Of a stretch of DNA of 51,655 nt, positions 26,101 to 35,174 are shown piece by piece. Below the pieces are notes generated by a model that did no database searches, was not told the DNA's origin, and saw nothing but the letters and a program-made list of their open reading frames with translations. The DNA is taken from NCBI GenBank assembly GCA_028724525.1, contig JAQYCV010000037.1, positions 1 through 51,655 on the forward strand, written 5' to 3'. The position numbers and the translations under genes are program-made. How positions within the stretch are numbered: the first letter of the stretch is position 1; the number at the start of each line of letters is the position of its first letter. This DNA is from Clostridiales bacterium. GTDB lineage: Bacteria; Bacillota; Clostridia; Saccharofermentanales; DTU023.

Positions 26101-26564
26101 TGACTGGTCCGACTCAGCCGCCCCTCCTGCCTCGCCAGGTCCAGGTCTTGGGGGTCCAGGCCATAGCGGGAGAAGTCCCCCATGATCTGGGAGAGTTCGG
26201 CCGCGTAACTGGCCTTGCCCGCTAATTTACCCAGATAGGGATAGGCCTCGGGATGAGCCTGGAGGATCCGGGTGAGGAGGAGGGCCTTGCCATTTTCTCC
26301 GATCCGCTTGTGGGCCAGGCCACCGGCTTCGGAAAAGAGCCGGTAGGCCAGGCGACGGAAGGAGACCACCTCGGCCAGCATAAGGCCCCGCCGGTCAAAA
26401 ATCTCCATATAGCGGCGTTCGGTATCTGCCTTGGCCTCCTCCGGGACTAGCAAAAAAGCCCGGCGGACCGCCTGACTCTGGCTGAAGTCAGCCAGGTCTT
26501 GCAGGCAGTAATCCAGGGCCTGGACGGGGTCGGGGTGTAAAACAAGACGGATGCGGGCTGTCAT
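23151..26564 (-). CDS. addB: ATP-dependent nuclease subunit B (AddB/RexB)
   Basis: Partner of AddA; it supplies the second nuclease and the Chi-recognition scaffold. The product is 1137 residues. The C-terminal nuclease has LSVSRLQTFNSCPYQYFAQY (first iron-sulphur cysteine), the catalytic ARLVDYKSGD, and CQTFCPYRAIC with the remaining cluster cysteines. The N-terminus (RIRLVLHPDPVQALDYCL, then FLLVPEEAK) aligns with the start of AddB but lacks the GxGxGKT Walker A loop found in Bacillus AddB, as in streptococcal RexB. The last 25 residues are a Gln/Thr/Ala-rich tail (QTSQKAQAAQ and on). Its stop is 2 bp before addA. Confidence 0.95.
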   Translation of the reverse strand: MTARIRLVLHPDPVQALDYCLQDLADFSQSQAVRRAFLLVPEEAKADTERRYMEIFDRRGLMLAEVVSFRRLAYRLFSEAGGLAHKRIGENGKALLLTRILQAHPEAYPYLGKLAGKASYAAELSQIMGDFSRYGLDPQDLDLARQEGRLSRTSQDKLRDLANLHRDFLVLKAHLGLTDGDQDLSRLSQLLRQKDNPRLAFLKDARVWLAGFGLIRAFTPQELEVLAALSDQVSDLTLALSPAGLGPQGQVSQPDQVSLTSFAHQALASLRASLPGAEIIQLADALALSSPESSGSSRSSLPAAQVSQDTQASPRKIQLWRSSNSREELAAAAGEMKLLLSQGHYRRRDIAVALCRPEDLDRASVVFADFGLDPFIAEARPLEESPLFRYVSLLCQLAGGQAKPRDLIALAHTGLVGFQENPAAFNQALDAYENYLIASPARFLHDLSRDWLYQKQEGGASAQAFYQTWLAPQVQAASKLVQARSGRAKALVLLQWLDQEAGICDQVQAWAQDLHLAGESERALVLVNSWEALLTSLEDLASFLGDEDISQADFADLVLAALRGKKPQGIPLGLDRIRLGSPQQVLLYPAKVLFVLGATAASLPGPAPAEGLLHNAEREEIEAACHRILPNYRRDAARAGRALTHYLILRGQDALYVSCPSLDQEDLSDLQSDLAARSDLACETREFAEASYPDQRWLSPARAQRYLAQNPRQGAGWQAAWRALLAPYQTPISPDPLAQVRPVIYLAPDLTALLMDQVQTLSVSRLQTFNSCPYQYFAQYTLGLRDREVYQPQPQNLGSFLHALMEKSLGDLVSRLGPEREDPARVQEVLAGWQADLSPAYIQALYQDISQTEGFRAYQDLLIREVQGRRLQIKALAALQNEGRKLQAETFLPLALEWQFPQGQTGSPLALQVAGRPIHLQGKIDRIDLDPAGNARLVDYKSGDQILDQEALLCGQQIQLPLYARAWETNQTQHPVTELALEKLLMEKREVMREAPTGPAQRSDRVSSLGQQAGVSLALVSDYAMTYSQALLDQMSRGQVSPQPLALGRKQAACQTFCPYRAICRYEEQMGEARVRRIQLDYEGDNRSKQGLAKYLAAYEETGLLAPQLAAQTSQKAQAAQTREMTQVAETAQTERE

Positions 26565-26570
26565 AGTCGT

Positions 26571-27152
26571 CTACCTAGAAATCTGGATGACCAGGAGGGG
26601 GACTTGAGAGGGCTGGACCGTCAGAGTTCCCGCCTGGTCTAGGGCCTCCAGCTGGGCCAGACCCAAGTCAGGCAAATCTAGGCTTACCACCTCCGCCTTC
26701 AGGCTAAAGTCCACCCTTTGGGCCTGGGCGGAAAAGAAGAGACAGAGAGCTCCGGGAGCCAGGAGGACCTGGTTCCCTCCGGGCTTCGCGACAGAGACTT
26801 GGACAGCGAGATCTGGCCGGTAAATGACATTAAAATCCCGGCCCCGACCCCGGCTTTTGGTCTCTTCTCCACCAGAAAAAGCGTGGAGATCATAAGGCTG
26901 GACCAGGACCTGGGTCTGGCGGTCAGGATGCAAGATCTCCAAGGGCTCCTCCAAGGGTGTCAAAATCCGCTGGAAACCCGGCAGGGGGGTAAAAGTACTC
27001 TCCTCGGCCTCCACGGTCGCCGAGCTGATCCGCAGGTCAAACTGGCGGCTGGCATAGTCCGCCCCCTCCGGAAGTATATAAAGCTCCGTGGTCGTCCCCG
27101 CCGACCACCGGGTCGTTTTATAGCTACTAGGATGCCTTAATTTGAGTTGCAC
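26571..27152 (-). CDS. HutD/Ves-family cupin-like protein
   Basis: A 193-residue protein of the HutD/Ves family, small double-stranded beta-helix proteins. The family pattern is seen as TTRWSAGTTTELYILPEG, FDLRISSATVE, FTPLPGFQRILTPLE, AFSGGEETKS and DFNVIYRPD. HutD is found with histidine-utilisation genes in some bacteria but its biochemical role is unsettled; no other hut gene adjoins here. The start is a GTG preceded by AAAGAGG. The stop lies 6 bp before addB, so it probably shares the addBA transcript. A role linked to DNA repair would be only a guess from position. Confidence 0.8.
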   Translation of the reverse strand: MQLKLRHPSSYKTTRWSAGTTTELYILPEGADYASRQFDLRISSATVEAEESTFTPLPGFQRILTPLEEPLEILHPDRQTQVLVQPYDLHAFSGGEETKSRGRGRDFNVIYRPDLAVQVSVAKPGGNQVLLAPGALCLFFSAQAQRVDFSLKAEVVSLDLPDLGLAQLEALDQAGTLTVQPSQVPLLVIQISR

Positions 27153-27231
27153 AGGTCACAACCTCTTTCTTTTTAGGGTCTGGCCGCCAGTGCCAAACCA
27201 GCAGGTGTACGTTTTCCCTCTTGAATCGCCT

Positions 27232-28251
27232 TTACTTATCCAGGACTTCCACCTGGATAGCCTTGACCGTATCTTCCATGAACTGGCAGTCCGCTTCCGT
27301 CAGATCCAGATCTAAGCATTTCACATTGTCGTGGACATTTTCTGGCCGCCGCATACCGATTAAGAGGCTCATCTGGTCAAATTGCCGGAGAGCCCAGGCG
27401 GCAACAAGATTGGCAAAAGAGCAGAGATACTGGTCGCAGAGGGGCTGCCAAGCCTGGAATGCCTGGCGGAGGCCCTCCTGGTAGGAGTCCTGGGTCCAGG
27501 GGATACGGGACCGGATGTCTGTGGCTGCGAAGTGGCGGTCTAAAAAGTCTGGCCCGGTCAAAAAACCTTCCTCTAAGACCCCATAGGTTTGGAAACTAGC
27601 CTTGCGGGCAGCGCAGACCGGGAAATAAGCCCGGCCATGGAAGGGGGAAAGAATGCTGAAGAATTCTTGAACGAGGCTGGGACCCTGGGCTTGAGGAATT
27701 CCGTCAGCCGCGGCCACATAGGCTTCTAAGTCTTCTGGCCGACTGTTGGACAAGCCGTAGGCCCGGATCTTCCCCTCCCGGACCAGGGCCTCCAGGCCAG
27801 CCACCGTCTCTGGAACTGGACAGGTATCTGCGTTCACATAGTGGACAATGAGGACGTCTAGATAGTCGGTTTGCAGGCGGCGGAGGGAGTCCTCCACATC
27901 CCGGCGGATGGCTGTAGGACTGGTGTCATTGTTAACCGTATAGCCATCCCGGGCATATTTGAAGCTGCCGCCTTCCTGCCGCCAGTTGAGCGAGCATTTT
28001 GTTTGCAGGATGAAATCCTGCCGCCTCCCCTTGAGGGCCTGGCCTAAAAGCTCCTCCGACACCCCTGTCCCATAAACCGGGGCCGTATCCAGGTAGTTGA
28101 TACCAACCTCCGCACAGCTGTCTAAGAGCCGAGTCGTTTCCTTAACTGTGCTGTCCTTGTCAGACCACACGCTACCGCCCCCCAGGCCCCAGGTCCCCAG
28201 GGCCAGCTTAGAGACTTTCAGGCCAGATTTTCCTAATTCAGTGTATTGCAT
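27232..28251 (-). CDS. Aldo/keto reductase
   Basis: NAD(P)H-dependent reductase with the aldo/keto reductase barrel, 339 residues, cytoplasmic. The catalytic tetrad can be placed: Asp55 and Tyr60 in YLDTAPVYG, Lys85 in LQTKCS and His137 in LIVHYVN. IRAYGLSNS is the usual later strand. The family acts on many carbonyl compounds and the substrate cannot be told. GAGGTGG precedes the ATG, and a plausible promoter lies about 30-60 bp upstream. It is the first gene of the minus-strand run and diverges from enolase across a repeat-containing gap. Confidence 0.94.
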   Translation of the reverse strand: MQYTELGKSGLKVSKLALGTWGLGGGSVWSDKDSTVKETTRLLDSCAEVGINYLDTAPVYGTGVSEELLGQALKGRRQDFILQTKCSLNWRQEGGSFKYARDGYTVNNDTSPTAIRRDVEDSLRRLQTDYLDVLIVHYVNADTCPVPETVAGLEALVREGKIRAYGLSNSRPEDLEAYVAAADGIPQAQGPSLVQEFFSILSPFHGRAYFPVCAARKASFQTYGVLEEGFLTGPDFLDRHFAATDIRSRIPWTQDSYQEGLRQAFQAWQPLCDQYLCSFANLVAAWALRQFDQMSLLIGMRRPENVHDNVKCLDLDLTEADCQFMEDTVKAIQVEVLDK

Positions 28252-28280
28252 AAGTCCACCTCGTCTTTTGTATTAAATAT

Positions 28281-28311
28281 AGTATAGCTTGTGGGGGGAG
28301 GACCCTGGCAA
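28281..28311 (-). promoter_or_regulatory. Candidate promoter for the aldo/keto reductase gene
   Basis: On the minus strand, TTGCCA (28306-28311) and TATACT (28281-28286) are separated by 19 bp, about 30 bp before the start codon. The -10 is good; the spacer is longer than the ideal 17. Confidence 0.4.
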
Positions 28312-28349
28312 GGGCTGGGGCCTTTCGGATTTCCTGGATTTCAGACAAG

Positions 28350-28463
28350 TTTGCAGTTAATGGGTGGGGGCGCCGGGCAATTTTGCAAGAAGTGGATGGT
28401 AAAGAGGGCAAATCTGCAAGTAATGGGTGCTTAGGACGCCATGATCCACCCATTAACTGCAAA
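28350..28463. repeat. Cluster of 18-bp repeats, three direct and one inverted, between the aldo/keto reductase and eno genes
   Basis: TTTGCAGTTAATGGGTGG (28350-28367) is matched perfectly on the other strand at 28446-28463. Two degenerate direct copies lie between them at 28382-28399 and 28413-28430, giving a 31-32 bp period. Spacers share GGGCAA. The outer copies could form an 18-bp stem enclosing the other two. The remainder of this 459-bp gap holds the two flanking promoters and a weak AAGAAG/CTTCTT hairpin near 28553-28575. Confidence 0.75.
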
Positions 28464-28563
28464 AATGCCCGAGAAAACAAGAATCCGAAAAGCCGGAATG
28501 CAGCAGGACCTAGCTACCCCCTACTTACGATATTTCCCGAAAAACCGAAAACCGAAGAAGTAA

Positions 28564-30042
<1,479 letters not shown>

Positions 30043-30070
30043 ACATTGAGCTAGATATTAAAAAAGACTA

Positions 30071-31048
30071 ATGAAATTACGCGTAGAAAACCTACATAAG
30101 TCCTTTGGGGATCACCAGGTCCTCAAAGGACTTTCTTTTGAGGCCCAGGCCGGCCAGGCTTTTGCCCTCTTGGGCCGGAATGGGGCGGGCAAAACCACCA
30201 CCATCCGCATCATCATGGATGTCTTTAAGGCCGACCAGGGCGAACTCTTTTGGAACGACCAGCCCTTGAGCCAGGCCCATATTCGGGTGGCCTACCTGCC
30301 CGAGGAGAGAGGCCTTTACGAAAAAGAGCCCATCCTCCGCCAGGTCATCTATATCGCGGAGCTCCGGGGCATGCCCTACCAGGAGGCCAAGACCCAGGCC
30401 CTCAAGTGGCTGGACCGCTTTGGCATGACCACCCACGCCAAGGACAAGCTGGAGACCCTATCTAAGGGCAACCAGCAGAAAATCCAACTGGCCGTGGCCC
30501 TCTTAAATGAGCCCGACCTGATTATTTTTGACGAGCCCTTCTCCGGCCTCGACCCCGTCAACGCCCAGCTTTTAAAAGATGTCATCTTGGAGCAAGTTGA
30601 CCTGGGCAAGGTGGTATTTTTCTCCTCCCACCAGATGTCCTATGTGGAAAACATCTGCCAGGATATGGCCCTGCTCTATGAGGGGAAGATCCGTCTCCAG
30701 GGGTCCATTCGGGAGATCCGTCGCCAGGCCGACCGGTCTAAGCTAGCCCTGGAACTCCGCCAGGATGGCCGTTTCCTCAGCCCGGAAGAAGCCCAGCAAG
30801 CGCTTGAAAGTGCCCAGGCCCAAGGGCAGATCCAGGCCGGAATCCAGGCCATTCATCTGGCCAAGGAAAAAGTCCTAGTTCACTTGACGGCCCCTGACCA
30901 GGCCGACCGCCTCTTCCGCGACCTGGCGGCCTGCCCCTTCCAGGTGGACAAGTTCCAGGTGGTTGAGCCGACTTTGGAAGAAATTTTCATCCAGTACACG
31001 GGCGGCCAGGCCCTAGATGTCGCAGAAGGCGATCATTCTGAGCTTTAG
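30071..31048 (+). CDS. ABC transporter ATP-binding protein (NatA-like exporter ATPase)
   Basis: Nucleotide-binding subunit of an ABC-2 exporter, 325 residues. Walker A is GRNGAGKTTT (about 36-45), the signature is the variant LSKGNQQK, Walker B is LIIFDEPFSGLDP, and the switch histidine is in FFSSHQMSYVE. About 100 residues beyond the ABC domain match the C-terminal extension common in NatA-type ATPases. The permease gene follows after 14 bp. The pair resembles Na+-exporting NatAB, but the transported substrate is not evident. It follows enolase by 28 bp with only a weak ribosome site. Confidence 0.93.
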   Translation: MKLRVENLHKSFGDHQVLKGLSFEAQAGQAFALLGRNGAGKTTTIRIIMDVFKADQGELFWNDQPLSQAHIRVAYLPEERGLYEKEPILRQVIYIAELRGMPYQEAKTQALKWLDRFGMTTHAKDKLETLSKGNQQKIQLAVALLNEPDLIIFDEPFSGLDPVNAQLLKDVILEQVDLGKVVFFSSHQMSYVENICQDMALLYEGKIRLQGSIREIRRQADRSKLALELRQDGRFLSPEEAQQALESAQAQGQIQAGIQAIHLAKEKVLVHLTAPDQADRLFRDLAACPFQVDKFQVVEPTLEEIFIQYTGGQALDVAEGDHSEL

Positions 31049-31062
31049 AAAGGATAGCCCCT

Positions 31063-32328
31063 ATGCCAGAAAAGAAAAAAAGCCATCCCACCTGGGTGGT
31101 CACGCGTTTTGAATTCCGCAGCCTGGTCACGAGTAGGTCCTATCAGCTTTCGCTCCTCATCAGCTGCCTGCTCTTGATCATTTTCCTCTCCTTCCCCAAG
31201 CTTTCTGCCCTGGTCAAAAAAGAGGGCACTGAGGTCAAGGGCCATATTGGCCTGGTTAACGACACCGATTACAGCATTGACCTGAACCTCGCCCAGGCTG
31301 CCATCCCCCAATACAAGCTACAGGAAGGTAACTGGCAGGGCAAGGAGGAGATTTTCAAGGCAATTGACCAGGAAAATCTCTTTGGGGTCCTCCGTCTGGA
31401 AAATGCCGAAAGTTTCCAGTGGCTGACCGACCGCCAGCCCTTTTCAGAACACCCGGAAGAGGTCCTCTTTGCCCTAGTCAAAGACCAAGTGCAAATTCAG
31501 GCTTTGCAAGATCAGGGCCTTAGCCCCTCTGCCGCAGCTCAGCTGGTCCATGGTCCTCAGCTAGAAACCCTGGACCGGTCTGCCGAAAGCGGGATGAGTC
31601 AGGAACAAACCCACTTATATACCTACTTCCTTGTCTTTGTCCTTTACATGGTTATCCTGGCCTATGGACAGATGACAGCTGTTTCCGTGGCCTATGAAAA
31701 GGGGTCCCGGACCATGGAGCTCCTGATCACCTCGGCCAAGCCCCGGCAGCTGGTGGACGGCAAGGTTCTGGGGACCGGCCTGGCTGGCCTTTTCTCCATG
31801 GTCATTTTCGGCCTGGTCTACCTGGTCTTTTACCAAATTAACCGAGGCAGTTATGAGGCGGGTAGCTTCTTTGATGTTGCCCTCAACATGCCGGCCCATG
31901 TTTTTATTATGGCTGTCATAACTTTCATCTTGAGCTATCTCTGCCTGGCCTACCTCTTTGCGGGTTTAGGGTCCCTGGTCTCTCGTTCTGAGGAAGTCAA
32001 CCAGGTCATTGCCCCCCTGACCATGCTCATTATAGTCCTTTTCCTGCTGGCCATCGCCGGCACTTTTACCCCGGAAAAAACCTGGGTGGCCATTGTATCC
32101 TTTATCCCCTTTATTGGGCCTCTGCCTTTCTTTGTCCGCTACTCTATGCTGGGTTTACCGGTTTGGCAGATCCTGGTCGCTATTATTATTCACAGCCTGA
32201 CCATTATGGCCTGCAGTCGAATCGCTGGCCGGCTCTACCGCCGGGGTAGCCTGACCTACGGCAAGCTACCAGGCTTCAAGGAAATCTTTAAGATGATGAA
32301 AACTGCGAAGGCAGATCATAAGCCATAA
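31063..32328 (+). CDS. ABC-2 type transporter permease (NatB-like)
   Basis: Membrane subunit for the preceding ATPase, 421 residues. One helix lies near the N-terminus (about 28-46), then a roughly 140-residue extracellular region, then five or six helices from about 186 to the C-terminus, the standard ABC2_membrane_3/NatB layout. AAAGGA precedes the ATG. The extracellular region is rich in Gln, Glu and Asp and has no motif I recognise. Substrate unknown; sodium, drugs or peptides are all possible. Confidence 0.9.
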   Translation: MPEKKKSHPTWVVTRFEFRSLVTSRSYQLSLLISCLLLIIFLSFPKLSALVKKEGTEVKGHIGLVNDTDYSIDLNLAQAAIPQYKLQEGNWQGKEEIFKAIDQENLFGVLRLENAESFQWLTDRQPFSEHPEEVLFALVKDQVQIQALQDQGLSPSAAAQLVHGPQLETLDRSAESGMSQEQTHLYTYFLVFVLYMVILAYGQMTAVSVAYEKGSRTMELLITSAKPRQLVDGKVLGTGLAGLFSMVIFGLVYLVFYQINRGSYEAGSFFDVALNMPAHVFIMAVITFILSYLCLAYLFAGLGSLVSRSEEVNQVIAPLTMLIIVLFLLAIAGTFTPEKTWVAIVSFIPFIGPLPFFVRYSMLGLPVWQILVAIIIHSLTIMACSRIAGRLYRRGSLTYGKLPGFKEIFKMMKTAKADHKP

Positions 32329-32354
32329 AAAAGCCATAAGAAAGAGTAAAGCCT

Positions 32355-34292
32355 ATGTTTTCCCATGACTATCTTCGCCTGGCTCTTGCCAGCCCCGACC
32401 TGGCCCTAGGCCAGCCCCTGACCAATAAAAGCCGGCAGATCCGGGCCCTGCGGGCCCTCTGGGCAGAGGATCCCGACCTCATCGTCTTTCCCGCCCTCTC
32501 CCTCACCGGCCTGAGTCTTGGACCTGGCCTCCTCCATCAGCAACTCTTAGAAGAGGCTCTGGCCCAGCTGGAGGGCCTGGCGGCAGAAAGCCGGGGCAAA
32601 TACCCGGTCGTCATCACTTCCCTGCCCATTTTTTACCAAGGAGCCTTTTACCTGGCTGCCGCCCTAATCCGGGATGGGGCGGTCCAAGCCCTAGTGGCTC
32701 TGCCGGTCCAGGCGGGCAGTAATCCAACCAGGCAAAAATACCTGGCCCACTTCTTTGCCCTTGAGCCTCCCCTAGGGGCCAGCTTCTGCCTCCCCTCGGG
32801 CCGGGAGGTCCCCCTCCTGCCCTCTTCCACCCTCTTTAGCCTGGCAGACCAGGCCCACAAGACCTTCTGCCTGACTGCCGACCGGGAGCCAGGGCAGCTA
32901 AGTGGCCTAGCTAGCTTCTTACACCAGGCTCAAGGCAAGGTCGGACTGGTCTTTAGGCTGGCCAAAGAAAGCCTGGGCCAGACAGAGCAAAAGCGGGCCG
33001 CCATCCAAAGCTGGAGCCAGGCGGGAGCAACTTGCCTGGCCTTTATCAGCCCAGCCTACGGGGAGTCTTCTAGCGATGGGACCTTCTCGGGTAGCCGGCT
33101 GGTGGCAGAAAATGGAGAAATTTTAGGACAGTCCGGCCTCTTTAACCGGGACCCCCTCTTAGTGGACCTAGACCTGGACTACTTAGCCCAAGAAGCCGCC
33201 TTGCGTGGCCTAGAAGCCCCGAACCAGCAGGTCTTCCCCCTCACCCTACAGACTAAGGGGCCCAGCCGGCAAGCGAGAAAGAGCCTCTACCGGCCCCTCC
33301 AGACCGACCCCTTTATCCCAAGGGAGGAGGCCGCACCTCACTACTATGCGGAGGCCTTTGACCTCCTGACCGCCGGCCTTTGCCGGAGGATGGACCAGTT
33401 GCCCCAGGCCAAGCTCATCTTGGGCCTTTCCGGGGGCCTGGACTCCTGCTTGGCCCTCTTGATTTGCCGCCGGGCCCTCCTGGCCCAAAACCGACCTCTA
33501 ACGGATATAGTCGCCGTCTCCATGCCGGGACCCGGGTCCCATGACCGGACCAAGGATAATGCCCGCGACCTAGCTGAAAGCCTGGGGGCTTCCTACCGGG
33601 AAATTCCTATTCACAAGGCCGTAGACCAGCATTTAGAGGACCTGGGCCATTCCGGCCAGGTCTTTGATACCACTTACGAAAACGCCCAAGCCCGAGAGCG
33701 GACCCAGATCCTCATGGACCTGGCCAACCAGGTTGGCGGCTTAGTCATTGGGACCGGTGACCTCTCCGAATCCGCCCTGGGTTGGTGCACCTACAATGGG
33801 GACCAAATGTCCATGTATAACGTGAATATCAGCGTGCCCAAGACCCTGGTCCGGGCCCTCTGCCAGTATGAGGCCGAGCATTTCGCAACTGGCCAGACCC
33901 GCTTGGCGGAAATCATCTTTGATATCATCGCGACCCCTGTAAGCCCAGAGCTCCTCCCCTTGGAAGAAAATGCCTTCAGCCAAAAGACAGAGGCCATCCT
34001 AGGCCCCTATGAGCTCCACGACTTTTTCCTCTGGCAGCTGATAAAGCGCCACGCCAGTCCCCAGAAAATACTGGACCTGGCGCTCTTAGCCTTTCAAGAC
34101 CGCTATGAGCCTGATCTCATCCAGTCTAGCCTCAAGACCTTCCTCCGCCGCTTTAGCCAGAACCAATTCAAAAGATCCGCCTCGCCCGACGGGGCCAGCC
34201 TGGGCCTGGTCTCCCTCTCTCCCCGGGAGGGCTTTTACCTGCCTTCTGACCTGCCCTCTGAGGCCTGGACCCAATATTTGAAAGCCGACTAA
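32355..34292 (+). CDS. nadE: NAD+ synthetase with N-terminal carbon-nitrogen hydrolase domain (degenerate glutaminase site)
   Basis: Catalyses the last step of NAD+ formation from nicotinate adenine dinucleotide. The 645-residue, two-domain length is that of glutamine-dependent enzymes. The C-terminal synthetase is intact: PP-loop LSGGLDS (358-364), VSMPGPGSHDRTKDNA, and IGTGDLSESALGWCTYNGD. The N-terminal nitrilase-like domain, which normally frees ammonia from glutamine, seems dead. The usual FPELSLTG glutamate is Ala47 in FPALSLTG. The lysine before LP is replaced by Leu113 (LVALP). The cysteine of the usual ICED motif aligns with Ala175 in CLTADRE. It may thus use free ammonia. mutM starts one base after its stop. 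Confidence 0.92.
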   Translation: MFSHDYLRLALASPDLALGQPLTNKSRQIRALRALWAEDPDLIVFPALSLTGLSLGPGLLHQQLLEEALAQLEGLAAESRGKYPVVITSLPIFYQGAFYLAAALIRDGAVQALVALPVQAGSNPTRQKYLAHFFALEPPLGASFCLPSGREVPLLPSSTLFSLADQAHKTFCLTADREPGQLSGLASFLHQAQGKVGLVFRLAKESLGQTEQKRAAIQSWSQAGATCLAFISPAYGESSSDGTFSGSRLVAENGEILGQSGLFNRDPLLVDLDLDYLAQEAALRGLEAPNQQVFPLTLQTKGPSRQARKSLYRPLQTDPFIPREEAAPHYYAEAFDLLTAGLCRRMDQLPQAKLILGLSGGLDSCLALLICRRALLAQNRPLTDIVAVSMPGPGSHDRTKDNARDLAESLGASYREIPIHKAVDQHLEDLGHSGQVFDTTYENAQARERTQILMDLANQVGGLVIGTGDLSESALGWCTYNGDQMSMYNVNISVPKTLVRALCQYEAEHFATGQTRLAEIIFDIIATPVSPELLPLEENAFSQKTEAILGPYELHDFFLWQLIKRHASPQKILDLALLAFQDRYEPDLIQSSLKTFLRRFSQNQFKRSASPDGASLGLVSLSPREGFYLPSDLPSEAWTQYLKAD

Positions 34293-34293
34293 G

Positions 34294-35154
34294 ATGCCAG
34301 AACTCCCCGAAGTAGAAACCATCCGGCGAAATTTACAAGGCCTGATCCTGCAAAAAGAGCTTGGCCAGCTGGAAAGCTATACGCCTGAGGTCCTGGTAAA
34401 CCCCGAGGACCTAGACCCCTCTGGCCAGACCCTGCAGAGCCTGGACCGCAAGGGCAAGTATTTGGTTTTCAACTTCGACCAGGCCAGCCTCCTGGTCCAC
34501 CTGCGGATGACGGGGAAGCTCCTCTTTGCCGGGCCGGGCACGGACCCGGAGGATGACAAGCAAGAGGCCTCCCACCTCCGGGCTCGTTTGACCTTCGCCG
34601 ACGGGTCCCGCCTCCTCTTTGACGACCTCCGGCGCTTTGGCCGGATCTCCCTCTTTCCCCTGGGCGAGGCCTGGCGGGACAAGGGCTTTGCCGGCCTAGG
34701 TCCAGACGCCATTGGGCCAGACTGGACCTGGGAAGACTTTTGGGCCAAGCTCCAGCGCCGGCCCAAATCTAGTATTAAGGGAGCCCTCCTAGACCAGACC
34801 TTGGTCGCCGGCCTGGGCAATATCTATGCGGATGAAGTCCTCTTCCGGGCAGGCATCCGGCCAAACTCCCTGACCGGCCAAATCCCCGAAGACAAGGTCC
34901 GGGAAATTTATAGGCTGGTCCCCTGCCTCTTGGAGGAGTCGATTGGCCTGGGAGGCACCAGCTTCCGGGACTATGTCAACTCCTTTGGCCGCAAGGGACA
35001 TTTTCAACTATCCCTGGCGGTCTACCAAAAGGAGGGCCAGGCCTGCCCCAAGTGCGGGGCTATCATCGAAAAAATCCAGGTGGCTGGCCGGGGGACCCGC
35101 TACTGCCCTGACTGCCAAAAGGCTTATACTGGTCAAAAGGCTAAGGGCCATTAA
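34294..35154 (+). CDS. mutM: Formamidopyrimidine-DNA glycosylase (Fpg/MutM)
   Basis: Base-excision repair enzyme that removes 8-oxoguanine and formamidopyrimidines and nicks the abasic site. The 286-residue product starts MPELPEVETI, so Pro2 is the nucleophile and Glu3 the catalytic acid once Met is removed. A conserved lysine lies in RKGKYL (about 53-55). The H2TH region is LVAGLGNIYADEVLFRAGI. The C-terminal zinc finger has CPKC and CPDC pairs around 250-275. The ATG lies one base after the nadE stop, so the two are coupled. Confidence 0.97.
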   Translation: MPELPEVETIRRNLQGLILQKELGQLESYTPEVLVNPEDLDPSGQTLQSLDRKGKYLVFNFDQASLLVHLRMTGKLLFAGPGTDPEDDKQEASHLRARLTFADGSRLLFDDLRRFGRISLFPLGEAWRDKGFAGLGPDAIGPDWTWEDFWAKLQRRPKSSIKGALLDQTLVAGLGNIYADEVLFRAGIRPNSLTGQIPEDKVREIYRLVPCLLEESIGLGGTSFRDYVNSFGRKGHFQLSLAVYQKEGQACPKCGAIIEKIQVAGRGTRYCPDCQKAYTGQKAKGH

Positions 35155-35174
35155 AAGCGAAGGGAGGAGCCTTC

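Noticed and set aside
28350-28463. CRISPR array
   Set aside because: Copies are only 18 bp, degenerate, with 13-15 bp partly similar spacers, one copy is inverted, and no cas genes are present.
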